From Gordonia araii NBRC 100433 (GTDB lineage Bacteria; Actinomycetota; Actinomycetes; Mycobacteriales; Mycobacteriaceae), in contig NZ_BAEE01000021.1 of NCBI RefSeq assembly GCF_000241265.1, positions 97,694 through 161,693 of the forward strand: a stretch of 64,000 bases of DNA, read 5' to 3'. The stretch's first letter is position 1. Every line of letters begins with the position of its first letter. A program made the position numbers and the translations under genes. The notes under the pieces were generated by a model. It was not told where the DNA came from, searched no databases, and was given only the letters and a program-made list of their open reading frames with translations. Shown one piece after another: positions 1-9,040 of the stretch.

Positions 1-27
1 TTTCGCTGTCCGCGCCTGGGGTTCCGG

Positions 28-477
28 TCACTTATCGTCGTCCTTGGAGGTGAGGTAGGGCGGCACAGTGGGGCCGCAGCCGAAGACCTCGCCGATCACG
101 GGCCGGGCCGAGGTGTGCACGGTGGCCCGCACCCCGACCTGCGGGGCGGTTCCACCCTCGACGAGAACCTCGCGTCTTCCGACCTCGCTGCCGTCTTTTG
201 CGCGCGCCTTGACGACGCATGCGACGGGCAGCGTCGGATCCGATCGGTTGACGGTGAACTGGACGTCGACGGTGGTGGGGCCGGTGATGAAAAATCCGGT
301 GCCCTCGCCGGACACATCCGGGTTGCCGAACTTCTGGAAGCCGAGGATCGCCAGGCCCAGCCCGGCGGCGAGGACGAGGCCGGTCAGCACCAGAAACCAT
401 CGGCGGCGCGACGACGACGATTGCTCGCCCGGGTAGTAGGCGCTCGGTCCGGAGGCGCCCCCGTCGGATGCGTTCAC
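28..477 (-). CDS. DUF4307 family membrane protein (Rv1081c-like)
   Basis: A 149-residue protein with a GTG start. An acidic and polar N-terminus of about 25 residues ends in a basic SSSRRRW patch. One membrane helix follows (about residues 27-46) and then an extracytoplasmic beta-rich domain with two cysteines (near residues 87 and 134). This layout fits the DUF4307 family, whose function is unknown. It is divergent from mca, as in mycobacteria, where the same neighbour is found. The two start codons are only 23 bp apart, so their promoters must overlap the coding ends. The tail is acidic (SKDDDK). Confidence 0.8.
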   Translation of the reverse strand: MNASDGGASGPSAYYPGEQSSSSRRRWFLVLTGLVLAAGLGLAILGFQKFGNPDVSGEGTGFFITGPTTVDVQFTVNRSDPTLPVACVVKARAKDGSEVGRREVLVEGGTAPQVGVRATVHTSARPVIGEVFGCGPTVPPYLTSKDDDK

Positions 478-500
478 CTGTCAATACCTACCATGAACGC

Positions 501-1361
501 ATGGCCAGACTGATGGCGGTTCACGCGCATCCCGACGACGAGTCCAGCAAGGGCGCTGCGACAACCGCGCGCTACGCCGCCGAGGGCCACGATGTCCTGG
601 TGGTCACGCTGACCGGCGGTGAACGCGGCGACATCCTGAATCCGGCGATGGATCGGCCGGGAATCCTGGAGAACATCGCCGAGGTCCGTCGCGAGGAAAT
701 GGCCAATGCGGCGGCTGCCCTTGGTGTTTCGCAGACCTGGCTGGGTTTCGTCGATTCGGGGCTGCCCGAAGGTGACCCTCTGCCACCGCTGCCCGACGGC
801 AGTTTCGCGACGGTGCCGCTCGACGAGGCCGCCGAGGCACTGGTCCGCGTCGTGCGCGACTTCCGGCCGCACGTGATGATCACCTACGACGAGCACGGCG
901 GCTATCCGCACCCGGACCACATCCGATGCCACGAGGTGTCGGTCGCCGCGTACGAGCAGTCCGGCGACCCGGACGCCTTCCCCGGAACCGGGGAGCCGTG
1001 GACGGTGAGCAAGCTCTACTACACGCACGGATTCATCCGGGACCGCATGGTTCGCTTCTCCGACGAGTTCGAGCGCCACGGCCAGGAGAGCCCGTTCAAA
1101 GAGTGGCTCGACAAGTGGGATCCGTCGAGCGGCGACCTGATGGGGCGGGTGACGACGCAGATCACCTGCGGCGACTTTTTCACCCATCGCGACGACGCTC
1201 TGCGCGCACACGCGACGCAGATAGATCCGAATGGTGTTTTCTTCGCAGTACCCTTGGAGTGGCAGCAGCGATTGTGGCCGACGGAGGAATTCGAGTTGGC
1301 CCAGACACGAGTGACGACGTCGATCCCCGAGACCGACTTGTTCACCGGGATCGAGGAATGA
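501..1361 (+). CDS. mca: Mycothiol S-conjugate amidase Mca
   Basis: A 286-residue member of the PIG-L/LmbE zinc hydrolases. It cleaves mycothiol S-conjugates to a mercapturic acid and GlcN-Ins, so it detoxifies electrophiles and recycles mycothiol in the cytosol. The N-terminal [12 protein letters not shown] motif holds the zinc ligands His and Asp-Asp. YPHPDH near residue 138 supplies the third ligand and another catalytic-site segment. The start is placed at ATG 501 because the family begins a few residues before [10 protein letters not shown]; upstream in-frame codons give a non-conserved extension. Length matches the M. tuberculosis enzyme (288). The stop codon overlaps the next gene by 4 bp (ATGA), which suggests translational coupling. 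Confidence 0.93.
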   Translation: MARLMAVHAHPDDESSKGAATTARYAAEGHDVLVVTLTGGERGDILNPAMDRPGILENIAEVRREEMANAAAALGVSQTWLGFVDSGLPEGDPLPPLPDGSFATVPLDEAAEALVRVVRDFRPHVMITYDEHGGYPHPDHIRCHEVSVAAYEQSGDPDAFPGTGEPWTVSKLYYTHGFIRDRMVRFSDEFERHGQESPFKEWLDKWDPSSGDLMGRVTTQITCGDFFTHRDDALRAHATQIDPNGVFFAVPLEWQQRLWPTEEFELAQTRVTTSIPETDLFTGIEE

Positions 1362-1711
1362 TGAGCCCGACGATCAGCATCGTCGCGACACAGGCCACGA
1401 TGATGCTCGCCAATCCCGACGGCGGCGAGACGAAGGGGCCGGAGTTCGGCAAGGCCTCCCCGCTCGGCCTGCTGGTGATCCTGGTGCTGCTCGCCGGGAC
1501 CGCCCTGTTGATCCGTTCGATGAACTCCCAGCTCCGCAAGCTGCCCCAGACCTTCGACGCCGAGCACCCCGAGCCCGACCAGGCCTTCGACGAGGGCACC
1601 GACAAGGTGAGCGTCCCCGACGACGGAGCCGAGGCCGAGTCGCCCGACGCTTCCTCGTCGACGTCGACGTCGACATCGACATCGACGTCGACGTCGTCGC
1701 CGGAGAAGTAG
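1358..1711 (+). CDS. Small single-pass membrane protein (Rv1083-like)
   Basis: A 117-residue protein that starts in the ATGA overlap with mca (ATG at 1358 or 1361). A conserved-looking [15 protein letters not shown] membrane helix lies near residues 30-52. It is followed by a basic [15 protein letters not shown] segment and an acidic cytoplasmic tail. The tail ends in a Ser-Thr dipeptide run made by repeats of TCGACG, which looks like slippage-prone DNA. The mycobacterial neighbour of mca (Rv1083) has the same helix and FDAE motif. Function is unknown; coupling to mca is positional only. Confidence 0.75.
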   Translation: MMSPTISIVATQATMMLANPDGGETKGPEFGKASPLGLLVILVLLAGTALLIRSMNSQLRKLPQTFDAEHPEPDQAFDEGTDKVSVPDDGAEAESPDASSSTSTSTSTSTSTSSPEK

Positions 1712-1795
1712 CCGGGCCCGATGGTCAACCGCCTCGTGACAACCGGCCGCTTGCCCAAACGATGATGTCGGTCGGCGCCGATACCGTCGTCGTCG

Positions 1796-2284
1796 ATGGT
1801 GACCTCCAAAAGAGGAAGAAAGAGGAAGGAAGCCCCGGCGCAAAGCGTGCGGACGGGGCCCTCTGCTGATGACGCGCACGACGTCGTCTACTTCAAACGG
1901 CACGCCAAGGACGACCCCAAACAGACCGAGCCAGGGCGCGACGCGCTGCGGGCCTGGCCGGCCTCGGTGAGGGCGAAGGCCTATTCCGTCCTCATCGCCG
2001 TCGCGACGGCCCCGCCGAAACGTTTCGCCGGTGGCGGATATTGGGAGGCGATGAAGGGGGACATGAGCGGATGGTTCGAGGTCCGCATCGACGGCCCGAA
2101 GCGGCACCACTACCGGCTGTTTTGCCTGCTCGACTATGAGGCGAAGGACAACGAGAAGCCGCTGTTGGTCGTTGTTGATGGGCGGGACAAACCGTTCCGG
2201 ACCACACTCAACGATTCCGACTATGCGGAGGTGCGCGCGATGGGTGACGAGTACCTCGCGCGAAACCCGCGTTCGATCGGCTGA
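1796..2284 (+). CDS. RelE/HigB-like protein (Gp49-type, putative toxin)
   Basis: A 162-residue protein. After a basic N-terminus of about 25 residues, the domain includes FAGGGYWEAMKGDMSGWFEVR, HHYRLFCLLDY, a run of hydrophobic residues before DGRDKPFRT, and a C-terminal ARNPR segment. These resemble phage Gp49-like/HigB proteins of the RelE superfamily, which are usually ribosome-dependent mRNA interferases. It is convergent with an XRE regulator whose stop lies 2 bp away. That is not the usual tandem operon, so toxin function is inferred. TACCGT at 1782-1787 lies 8 nt before the ATG, so the mRNA may be leaderless. Confidence 0.68.
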   Translation: MVTSKRGRKRKEAPAQSVRTGPSADDAHDVVYFKRHAKDDPKQTEPGRDALRAWPASVRAKAYSVLIAVATAPPKRFAGGGYWEAMKGDMSGWFEVRIDGPKRHHYRLFCLLDYEAKDNEKPLLVVVDGRDKPFRTTLNDSDYAEVRAMGDEYLARNPRSIG

Positions 2285-2286
2285 AG

Positions 2287-2697
2287 TCAGGCCGGAACGT
2301 TGGAGTGGGTACTCAGGTCGTGAAGGTGTCGCGCGAGCCCAACGGGATCAGCGGTGCGGCCTGCGAGCAGGGGTTCGGTGACTTGGGTGCGCTCGTCGTC
2401 GGCCAGTGGCTCCAGAGTGATCCGCATGCCGAGAGCAGCGGCTACCTCGGCCAGCGTGCCGAGCGTGGGGTTGGACTTCTCGGAGGAGAAGAGTCGGCGG
2501 ATGGTCGCAGGCTCGACCTGGATCGCACGAGCGAGCTCCGCCTTCGACAGGCCAGCCGCTTCGCGCGCATCGTCAAGAGCGTTGACGACCTCGTCGATGG
2601 TGGCGATACGCATGGACTCCACGACGTACTCCCGCAGGAACACGGGGTCCTCGAGGTCGCGTGCAAGGTCTTCCCAGAAGGCGTTGGTTCCGGTCAT
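2287..2697 (-). CDS. XRE-family HTH regulator (putative antitoxin)
   Basis: A 136-residue protein. Residues 1-40 form a helical N-terminus (FWEDLARDLEDPVFLREYV). A helix-turn-helix follows (AGLSKAELARAIQVEPATIRRLFSS, about residues 50-75) with the NPTLGTLAEVAAALGMRI continuation typical of Xre domains. The ATG at 2697 follows an AGGAG ribosome site. A near-perfect 24-bp palindrome lies just upstream, which suggests autoregulation. Facing it end to end is a RelE/HigB-like gene. The N-terminus with VFLREYVVESMR resembles HigA-type antitoxins encoded with Gp49 toxins. Confidence 0.78.
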   Translation of the reverse strand: MTGTNAFWEDLARDLEDPVFLREYVVESMRIATIDEVVNALDDAREAAGLSKAELARAIQVEPATIRRLFSSEKSNPTLGTLAEVAAALGMRITLEPLADDERTQVTEPLLAGRTADPVGLARHLHDLSTHSNVPA

Positions 2698-2718
2698 GGT
2701 GGTCACTCCTCTCAATCT

Positions 2719-2742
2719 GAGCGTACCATATATGTTACGCTC
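2719..2742. promoter_or_regulatory. 24-bp palindromic operator upstream of the XRE gene
   Basis: Arms GAGCGTA and TACGCTC flank a central CATATATG. Only one base pair of the 24-bp palindrome is mismatched. It lies 21 bp before the XRE start, overlaps likely -10 sequence (TATGGT/TATATG on the minus strand), and is the obvious candidate site for XRE binding. The rest of the 240-bp gap to the next gene shows only the ribosome site AGGAG at 2925-2930. Confidence 0.65.
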
Positions 2743-2937
2743 TGTGGCGGGCCATCGCGATAGGCGCGCTGCCGGTCTGTCGTATCCAGCCCAGGCCTCC
2801 GGGCTTGCCCAGGGGCCGGCCACCGCCACGCGTACTGGCATCGGCGTCCTAGGCTGGACGAAGGGAGTCGCACCAGGTTTCCCGGAGTCGTTCGTGTGTC
2901 ACTCGCACGCGAGAACGCACTAGGCAGGAGTCATGGA

Positions 2938-4926
2938 ATGGCCAACCGTCTCGCGACCGCGACGAGTCCTTACCTGCGCCAGCACGCGGACAACCCCGTC
3001 GAGTGGTGGGAATGGTGCGACGAGGCGTTCGCGGAGGCGGCTCGCCGCGACGTGCCGGTCCTGCTTTCCGTCGGGTACGCCGCCTGTCACTGGTGCCACG
3101 TCATGGCGCACGAGACCTTCGACGACGCCGCGCTCGCCGCGCAGATGAACGACGGATTCGTCTGCATCAAGGTCGACCGCGAGGAGCGCCCGGACATCGA
3201 CGCGATCTATATGAACGCGACGATCGCCATGACCGGCCAGGGCGGCTGGCCGATGACCTGCTTCCTGACCCCCGAGGGCGAGCCGTTCTTCTGCGGCACC
3301 TATTACCCGCCGGCCCTGCGCAACGGGCAGCCCGGATTCGGCGAGGTGCTCGCCGCCATCGGCGAGACGTGGACTCAGCGGCGCGACGAGATCGACCGCG
3401 TCGCGGGTCAGGTCCGCGACCATCTGGCGCAGACGGCTTCCGGTCTGCCCGACGCGCAACTCCTCGTCGACGGTGATCTCGCACGGGCAGCCGTCGCGGC
3501 GTTGATCGCCGACGAGGACCCGATTCACGGCGGTCTCGGCCGCGCACCGAAGTTCCCGCCGTCGTCGTCGATGCTCGCCCTGCTGCGCCACGACGAGCGC
3601 ACCGGGTCGCCGGAGGCGCGCGAAGTCGTCGAACGCGCCGCCGAGGCGATGGCCCGCGGGGGCATCTACGACCAGCTGGCCGGTGGATTCGCTCGCTACG
3701 CCGTCGACGAGGCCTGGGTGGTGCCGCACTTCGAGAAGATGCTCTACGACAACGCTCTGCTGCTGCGCTGCTATGTGCAACTCGCGCGGACCGAAGGCGC
3801 GGCACAAAGCCTGGCGACACGAGTCTGCGAGCAGACCGTCGCCTTCCTCGACGAGGCGCTGGGCACCGACGGCGGGTTCGCGTCCTCCCTCGACGCCGAC
3901 ACCGAGGGGGTCGAGGGCGCGACATACGTGTGGACTCCCGCCGAACTCGTCGATGTCCTCGGTGAGGATGACGGGGCCTGGGCGGCAACGGTTTTCGGGG
4001 TCACGGCGCAGGGAACTTTCGAGGAGGGCGCGTCGACGCTGCAGCTGGCGCAGCTTCCCGACGACGCCGAGAAATTCGGCCGGGTGGTCGCGGCGCTGCG
4101 GGCCGCCCGCGACGAGCGGCCGCAGCCGACGCGTGACGACAAGGTCGTCACCGTGTGGAACGCGCTCACGATCACCGCGCTGGTCGAGGCGGGCATCGGA
4201 CTGCGCCGACCGGAGTGGGTGGCGCGTGCGGCATGGTGCGCCGACGAACTGGTGGGCAGGCACATCGTCGACGGCGAGTTACGCCGTGCGTCGCTCGGCG
4301 GCGTCGTCGGCGAGCCGCGCGGCATGCTCGACGACCATGCCGCGCTGTCGACCGCGTTGCTCTCGCTGTACGCCGCGACCGGCGAGAATCGCTGGCGCAC
4401 AGCCGCGCTCGACCTGCTGGATCGTGCGATCGACGTGTTCGCCGATCCGGCGGAACCGGGCTCGTGGTTCGACGCTCCGGACGGCGGCGGGCTCATCGTG
4501 CGACCGCGCGACCCGGCCGACGGTGCGACGCCGTCCGGCTCGTCGTTGATGGCCGAAGCGCTGGTTCTGGCGTCGATGCTGGCCGAACCGGATGTGGCCG
4601 GACGGTACGGCGATCTCGCGGCGCAGACGCTGGGCCGGGCCGCGATTCTTCTCGACCGTGCGCCCCGCGCCGCCGGGCACTGGCTGACCGTCGTCGAGGG
4701 CTGGCTCGGTGGACCCACCCATGTCACCGCGTCGTCGGAGGAGATGCTGGCCCTCGCCCGCGACGCGGCGCCGAGCTATGCCGTGGTGACGGCTGCGGGA
4801 GACACAGGGTTCTCGGCGGACCAGCCGGCCGGCACCGTCCTGGTCTGTCGCGGGACGACGTGCTCCCTGCCGCTCGAAGATCCCGACGAGGTACGCCGCG
4901 AATTGCGCCAATTTCGTCCGCTGTAG
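2938..4926 (+). CDS. YyaL-type thioredoxin-fold / glycoside-hydrolase-fold protein (DUF255)
   Basis: A 662-residue protein. Residues 1-160 form a thioredoxin-like domain with a CHWCHVM motif near residue 45 and the FDRDERPDID-type stretch (here [11 protein letters not shown]). The remainder is a six-hairpin (alpha/alpha)6-like domain with [13 protein letters not shown] and SSLDADTEG motifs. This is the highly conserved YyaL/spermatogenesis-associated protein 20 family. The biochemical role is unsettled. ATG 2938 is chosen for the GGAG site 7 nt upstream and because the conserved [15 protein letters not shown] follows directly. It corresponds to Rv1084 in position. Confidence 0.88.
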   Translation: MANRLATATSPYLRQHADNPVEWWEWCDEAFAEAARRDVPVLLSVGYAACHWCHVMAHETFDDAALAAQMNDGFVCIKVDREERPDIDAIYMNATIAMTGQGGWPMTCFLTPEGEPFFCGTYYPPALRNGQPGFGEVLAAIGETWTQRRDEIDRVAGQVRDHLAQTASGLPDAQLLVDGDLARAAVAALIADEDPIHGGLGRAPKFPPSSSMLALLRHDERTGSPEAREVVERAAEAMARGGIYDQLAGGFARYAVDEAWVVPHFEKMLYDNALLLRCYVQLARTEGAAQSLATRVCEQTVAFLDEALGTDGGFASSLDADTEGVEGATYVWTPAELVDVLGEDDGAWAATVFGVTAQGTFEEGASTLQLAQLPDDAEKFGRVVAALRAARDERPQPTRDDKVVTVWNALTITALVEAGIGLRRPEWVARAAWCADELVGRHIVDGELRRASLGGVVGEPRGMLDDHAALSTALLSLYAATGENRWRTAALDLLDRAIDVFADPAEPGSWFDAPDGGGLIVRPRDPADGATPSGSSLMAEALVLASMLAEPDVAGRYGDLAAQTLGRAAILLDRAPRAAGHWLTVVEGWLGGPTHVTASSEEMLALARDAAPSYAVVTAAGDTGFSADQPAGTVLVCRGTTCSLPLEDPDEVRRELRQFRPL

Positions 4927-4953
4927 AGGTCGGCGTGGTCACTGTGTCCTCGG

Positions 4954-4984
4954 TTACAGCCAGATCGGAAGAATTTGGTACCGT
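4954..4984 (+). promoter_or_regulatory. Candidate promoter of the aro leader transcript
   Basis: TACCGT at 4979-4984 fits the actinobacterial -10 pattern TANNNT and sits 7 nt before the GTG at 4992, so transcription could begin at the leader start codon (leaderless). TTACAG at 4954-4959 is a weak -35 candidate at 19-bp spacing. Confidence 0.45.
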
Positions 4985-4991
4985 GGGCGAC

Positions 4992-5060
4992 GTGAACAAC
5001 AGCGTGCGCGCCTATTGGCGTTTTACCGAGGCTCCGGGTGAGCCTGCGGTGAAGCGTTAG
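4992..5060 (+). CDS. Aromatic leader peptide (Tyr-Trp-Arg-Phe) before DAHP synthase
   Basis: A 22-codon ORF from GTG to TAG encoding VNNSVRAYWRF and a short tail. It holds adjacent Tyr (5013), Trp (5016) and Phe (5022) codons, the three end products of the pathway that the downstream gene starts. The stop codon is followed by strong mutually exclusive RNA hairpins. This is the arrangement of ribosome-mediated attenuation: stalling at Tyr/Trp/Phe codons when charged tRNA is scarce would favour read-through into aroG. No good ribosome site precedes the GTG, which fits a leaderless start. The role is inferred from sequence; attenuators of this kind on aromatic genes are known in corynebacteria. 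Confidence 0.7.
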   Translation: MNNSVRAYWRFTEAPGEPAVKR

Positions 5061-5135
5061 TTTCGCGCGCACATTCCACATCCGGAGCCCGAGCAGTGAC
5101 CGCATGGTCGCTGCTCTTGTCGTTTTCAGGGCTCC
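5030..5135 (+). promoter_or_regulatory. Transcription attenuator between leader peptide and aroG
   Basis: The terminator hairpin has an 11-bp stem at 5091-5101 with 5106-5116 (one G-U pair) and loop GCAT. It is followed by a U-rich tract TTGTCGTTTT (5117-5126). An outer helix pairs CGGAGCCC (5083-5090) with GGGCTCCG (5129-5136). The same CCGGAGCC (5082-5089) can instead pair with GGCTCCGG inside the leader ORF (5030-5037), and that leader segment can also form AGGCTC/GAGCCT. These pairings exclude each other, as expected for an attenuator switched by ribosome position. Confidence 0.6.
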
Positions 5136-5178
5136 GACGCGGGGCCCACAGCGGGTACCAACGCGAGAGGCAAAGACC

Positions 5179-6261
5179 GTGACCACCACCCCTGACCTGA
5201 CAGTGTCTGACCCCGCTGGGCAGACCTCGACCTCGGATCGGCGCATCCGGGCCTTCCGCCCGATTCCGACCCCCGACGCGCTGCGCAGCGAACTGCCGCT
5301 CACCGCTCGTCGCGCGGTCGCGGTGCAGAGCGACCGCGAAGAGATCGCCGACATCCTCGCCGGGCGCGACGACCGGCTGCTCGTCGTCGTCGGGCCGTGC
5401 TCGATTCACGACCCGGTCGCCGCGCTCGACTACGCGCGACGACTGGCGCCGCTGGCCGGCCAGTACGCCGACCGGCTGAAGATCGTCATGCGCGTGTACT
5501 TCGAGAAGCCGCGCACCACCGTCGGATGGAAGGGGCTCATCAACGACCCGGGTATGGACGGCAGCTTCGACGTCGAACGAGGCCTGCGCACGGCGCGTTC
5601 GCTGCTCCTCGACATCATCGACCTCGGTCTGCCGGTCGGCTGCGAATTCCTCGAGCCGAACAGCCCCCAGTACATCGCCGACGCCGTCGCGTGGGGCGCG
5701 ATCGGGGCCCGCACCACCGAATCCCAAGTCCACCGTCAGTTGGCGTCGGGACTGTCGATGCCGGTCGGGTTCAAGAACGGCACCGACGGCAACGTCCAGG
5801 TCGCCGTCGACGGTGTGAAAGCCGCTGCGGCACAGCATGTCTTCTTCGGCCTGGACGACTTCGGAAACGGAGTGGTCGTCGAAACCGCGGGCAACAACGA
5901 CTGTCACATCATCTTGCGCGGCGGGACCGGCGGGCCGAACTACGACGCCGAGTCGGTCGCCGCGGCGGTCGCGGTGCTGGGTAAGGCGGGTCTACCGCAG
6001 CGGGTGATGATCGACGCCTCGCATGCGAACTCCGGCAAAGATCATGTGCGCCAGGCGATCGTCGCCGCCGAAATCGCCGAGTTGGTCGCGGCCGGCGTTC
6101 AGATCAGCGGCGTCATGCTGGAGAGCTTCCTCATCGGCGGTGCTCAGTCGCCCGACGCCGCCGAACTGGTCTACGGCCAATCGGTCACCGACAAGTGCAT
6201 GAGCTGGGACGCGACCGAGGATGTGCTGCGCGTGCTGGCGGCCGCCCCGACCCGGGCCTAG
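5179..6261 (+). CDS. aroG: 3-deoxy-7-phosphoheptulonate synthase (class I DAHP synthase)
   Basis: A 360-residue enzyme condensing phosphoenolpyruvate and erythrose 4-phosphate, the first step of the shikimate pathway. Class I (AroF/G/H) markers are VVGPCSIHDP, RVYFEKPRTTVGWKG, SQVHRQLASGLSMPVGFKNG and IDASHANSGKDH. GTG 5179 is preferred because GAGAGG lies 8 nt upstream. A more distal ATG at 5104 falls inside the terminator hairpin and gives a non-conserved N-terminus. Its expression is likely set by the leader-peptide attenuator just upstream. Confidence 0.93.
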   Translation: MTTTPDLTVSDPAGQTSTSDRRIRAFRPIPTPDALRSELPLTARRAVAVQSDREEIADILAGRDDRLLVVVGPCSIHDPVAALDYARRLAPLAGQYADRLKIVMRVYFEKPRTTVGWKGLINDPGMDGSFDVERGLRTARSLLLDIIDLGLPVGCEFLEPNSPQYIADAVAWGAIGARTTESQVHRQLASGLSMPVGFKNGTDGNVQVAVDGVKAAAAQHVFFGLDDFGNGVVVETAGNNDCHIILRGGTGGPNYDAESVAAAVAVLGKAGLPQRVMIDASHANSGKDHVRQAIVAAEIAELVAAGVQISGVMLESFLIGGAQSPDAAELVYGQSVTDKCMSWDATEDVLRVLAAAPTRA

Positions 6262-6288
6262 CGGAGGCCGGGGAAGCGGAGCCAGCTC

Positions 6289-7698
6289 TCAGGGATCGCT
6301 CGATGCAGTTCGCGCGCCGACGGTAGCCGACACCTCCGGATCGGATGATTCGGCGACCGGCGGCGTCGCGGCGAACCGGCCGACGGCGGCGTCGACGACC
6401 AGGAACGCCAGCAACGAGATCCCGAGCAACGGGACGAACCAGCCGACCAGGACTGTGGCTGCGATGAGCAGCGCGAAGGCCGTTCGGGAACGCCGGTCGG
6501 CGGCGACCGCGGCGGTGCGCCACGTACCTCGCTTCGGTGCACGGCCCGGGCGTGTTCCCGGGCCGCGTCGCCACCACATCAGGTAGCCGCGGACGATCAC
6601 GGTTGTCAGCGCTGCCATCAGGGAGAAAAGGGCGAGTGCGCTGACCCACCCGAACAAGATGCCCATATGCAGCTGGATGGCCCAGTCGGTGAGCTTCGCC
6701 GGCCACGACCACTGCGAGAACGGCAGCTGTGCGGTGACGTGCATCGAGACGGGGTCGACGGCGATCGAGTCGACCGTGTAGCGCCACGGCTGCCGGGTCT
6801 GGGTGATGGTCACGGGGCTGCCGGCCTCGGTCGGCAGGGCGATCTCCACCCGTCCGTCGAGTCCGTGGTTGCGGGCTGTCGTCAGCAGATCATCGAGCCG
6901 GTCATCGTCCACCGCGACCACCGGGCCGTCGTGGTGGTGATGGCTGCTCGGAGCCGACGGCAAGGATGGACGCTGCCAACTGAGGTGACTGCGCAGATCG
7001 GCGATGTTGGCGCCCGCATACTGCGACCAGGTGAGCCCGGTCGCCGACAGGAAGACGACGCCGACGACCAGCCATACCCCGACCGCGCCGTGCCAATTCA
7101 GGGTGCGGGCACGCTGGTTTCCCCGACGCTCCACGACGCCGACGCGCCACCAGGGCGCGCCGGTGTTCCGCCGACGCGTGCGAAACCGGTTGAGCCACAA
7201 AGCCAATCCGCCGAGGGCGACCACCCACAGCCACGATGCGGCGAGTTCGCTGTAGACGCGTCCCGGCTCGCCGAGGTGCAGATTGCGGTGCAACTGGCTG
7301 ATCCACGCGCGCATCGGCAGGGCGCCGTTGCTGCCGTAGGTCACACTGCTGCCCAGGACGCGCGCGCTTGCCGGGTCGACGAAGACGGTGCGCCGCTCGG
7401 ACTCGCCGAGGCTCGGATCGGTGAAGTAGACCCGGGTTGTCTGGCCCGGCTCGGCCGCCGGGTCGACGGCGGTGACTTCGCCGTGTTGGGCGGCACGGGC
7501 GGACTCGACCTGGGCGGCGATCGTTCGCGGCGGGCCGTCGTGCTGGGTGGTCAGGAGGTCGCGGTAGACGACCGCTTCGGCCGAAGGGGCGAGGGCGTAG
7601 AGGCCGCCGCTCACGGTGGCGACGAGCAGGAACGGGGCGATGAGGATGCCGGCGTAGAAGTGCAGCCGGCGGATCAAGGGCAGGAGAGGGCGGAACAT
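6289..7698 (-). CDS. PepSY-associated transmembrane protein
   Basis: A 469-residue membrane protein. An N-terminal helix with LHFYAGILIAPFLLVATVSGGLYAL (spanning about residues 12-36) is followed by PepSY-type extracytoplasmic segments. Three more helix regions lie near residues 150-170, 205-225 and 345-370, and a helical pair lies near the C-terminus. A HHHHDG stretch near residue 255 and HRNLHLG near 140 could bind metal. Family members (PiuB-like) are often linked to iron, heme or copper handling, but no substrate is evident here. It is probably cotranscribed with the two upstream minus-strand membrane genes. Confidence 0.8.
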   Translation of the reverse strand: MFRPLLPLIRRLHFYAGILIAPFLLVATVSGGLYALAPSAEAVVYRDLLTTQHDGPPRTIAAQVESARAAQHGEVTAVDPAAEPGQTTRVYFTDPSLGESERRTVFVDPASARVLGSSVTYGSNGALPMRAWISQLHRNLHLGEPGRVYSELAASWLWVVALGGLALWLNRFRTRRRNTGAPWWRVGVVERRGNQRARTLNWHGAVGVWLVVGVVFLSATGLTWSQYAGANIADLRSHLSWQRPSLPSAPSSHHHHDGPVVAVDDDRLDDLLTTARNHGLDGRVEIALPTEAGSPVTITQTRQPWRYTVDSIAVDPVSMHVTAQLPFSQWSWPAKLTDWAIQLHMGILFGWVSALALFSLMAALTTVIVRGYLMWWRRGPGTRPGRAPKRGTWRTAAVAADRRSRTAFALLIAATVLVGWFVPLLGISLLAFLVVDAAVGRFAATPPVAESSDPEVSATVGARTASSDP

Positions 7699-7780
7699 GT
7701 GGGACTCGATTCGGGTGCGTCAGGCGCGCACGCGTCGACGACCGCTGGTCCGCGGTCGGGGCAGTACGGGTGCGCTGCGG

Positions 7781-8332
7781 CTAGTGGGAGACGGGTGCGA
7801 AGGCAGCCGGTGGGCCGCGTCTGACGTGCCGATTGGCGGCGGCGAGCCGTGCGATGAGGGGCTCGTCGGAGACGATCGGCGTCCACGGACGGGCGGCGGG
7901 CAACGGCGGGAGGAACTCGGCGCGCAGCAGGCGGTGCAGGAGCCCGAGGGCCCGGCGCGTCGCGCGGTCGGCGGCGGCGACGAGAAGGGCGCCACCCGCG
8001 ATGGCGAGAGCGTGCGCCGCCAGCATCGTCGCCGACGGCAGGTGCAGGCCGTGAGTGGTACCGACGGACATGGCCAGGTGACCGACGAGCTGCGAGGTGC
8101 CGAGGATGGCGAGTAGTGCACCGGTGCCGTTCACCCGGGGAAGTGCGGTCACGGTCGCGCCGATGACGGCGCAGACCGCCAGGAGGAAGACGAAGGTTCC
8201 GACGCCCGGTGTCTCGCCGGGCATCGCAAGGCTGTGGCCCGCGACGGCGGTCAGCCCCGCCACCCCGCCGACGGATACGCCGCGCACGGTGCGCAGGACC
8301 CGGTCGGGCTGCGGGGCGGCGACGGCGAGCAT
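7781..8332 (-). CDS. Hypothetical multi-pass membrane protein
   Basis: A 183-residue protein with about five hydrophobic segments (GGVAGLTAVAGHSLAM, FVFLLAVCAVIGATVTAL, GALLAILGTSQLVGHLAM, MLAAHALAIAGGALLVAAA). Four histidines lie within or near the helices (GHSLAM, GHLAMSVGTTHGLHL, AAHALAI). The C-terminal 50 residues are basic and proline-rich. Such small His-containing membrane proteins often sit beside PepSY proteins in actinobacteria. A role in metal handling is a guess from context. It lies 28 bp downstream of hlyIII on the same strand. Confidence 0.65.
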   Translation of the reverse strand: MLAVAAPQPDRVLRTVRGVSVGGVAGLTAVAGHSLAMPGETPGVGTFVFLLAVCAVIGATVTALPRVNGTGALLAILGTSQLVGHLAMSVGTTHGLHLPSATMLAAHALAIAGGALLVAAADRATRRALGLLHRLLRAEFLPPLPAARPWTPIVSDEPLIARLAAANRHVRRGPPAAFAPVSH

Positions 8333-8360
8333 GGGTCGAGTCTACGACCGCCCGTCGGGG

Positions 8361-9035
8361 TCAGCGCAGCAGGAGGAGCCAGATGGCGATGTAGTGGGCG
8401 AGGGCGGCGACGACGGTGCAGGCGTGGAAGAACTCGTGGTGCCCGAAGGTCTCCGGCCACGGGTTGGGCCAGCGCAACGCGTAGAGGATGCCGCCGACGC
8501 TGTAGAGGACGCCACCGAGGACCAGCAGCGAGATGATCAGCCAGCCGGAGTACTCGATGAGCGTCGTCGCCTCGGCGATGATGACCCAGCCGAGGCCGAT
8601 GTAGAGCGCGACACCGAGCCACCTCGGCGCTTCGGGCCACACGATCTTCAGCGTCATGCCGGCCAGGGCGCCGCCCCACACGACTCCCAGCACCCACCAC
8701 CGCGTCGGCGACGGCAGCGCGAGGTAGGAGAACGGCGTGTACGACCCGGCGATGAACAGGAAGATCATCGAGTGGTCCGCGCGCTTCATCAGCTTGGCCG
8801 CGCGCTCGGACCCCCACTTGTGACGGTGATAGGTCGCGCTGATCGCGAAGAGCCCGAAAACGGTGATCCCGTAGATGGCGCAGGCGACGGCCGCGCCCCC
8901 GCCTTTGAGCAGCGCGGCGCCGGCGATCAGTGCGGCGACGGCGATCGTCGAGATCCACGCCGAGTACTGGTGGATCACGCCGCGAAGGCGCGGCTTGAAT
9001 TCCAGGTGCACCGGGGTGGGGATCTCGGAGGTCAT
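8361..9035 (-). CDS. Hemolysin III / PAQR-family membrane protein
   Basis: A 224-residue protein with seven predicted membrane helices. It has the HQYSAWIST opening (RGVIHQYS), TYHRHKW after helix 3, DHSMIFLFIAGSYTP, and the C-terminal HEFFHACTVVAALAHYIA motif; the His residues match the metal site of PAQR/HlyIII proteins. It corresponds to Rv1085c. The true role in bacteria is unclear, and hemolysis is a historical label. ATG 9035 is chosen because TACCGT lies 6 nt upstream (leaderless pattern) and the conserved PRLRGVIHQ follows. It is divergent from the prenyl transferase gene. Confidence 0.87.
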   Translation of the reverse strand: MTSEIPTPVHLEFKPRLRGVIHQYSAWISTIAVAALIAGAALLKGGGAAVACAIYGITVFGLFAISATYHRHKWGSERAAKLMKRADHSMIFLFIAGSYTPFSYLALPSPTRWWVLGVVWGGALAGMTLKIVWPEAPRWLGVALYIGLGWVIIAEATTLIEYSGWLIISLLVLGGVLYSVGGILYALRWPNPWPETFGHHEFFHACTVVAALAHYIAIWLLLLR

Positions 9036-9040
9036 AAACC

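Noticed and set aside
1657..1711. A possible frameshift or gene fusion at the Ser-Thr tail of the small membrane protein.
   Set aside because: The TCGACG repeats keep the frame and the stop follows directly, so this is low-complexity tail sequence.
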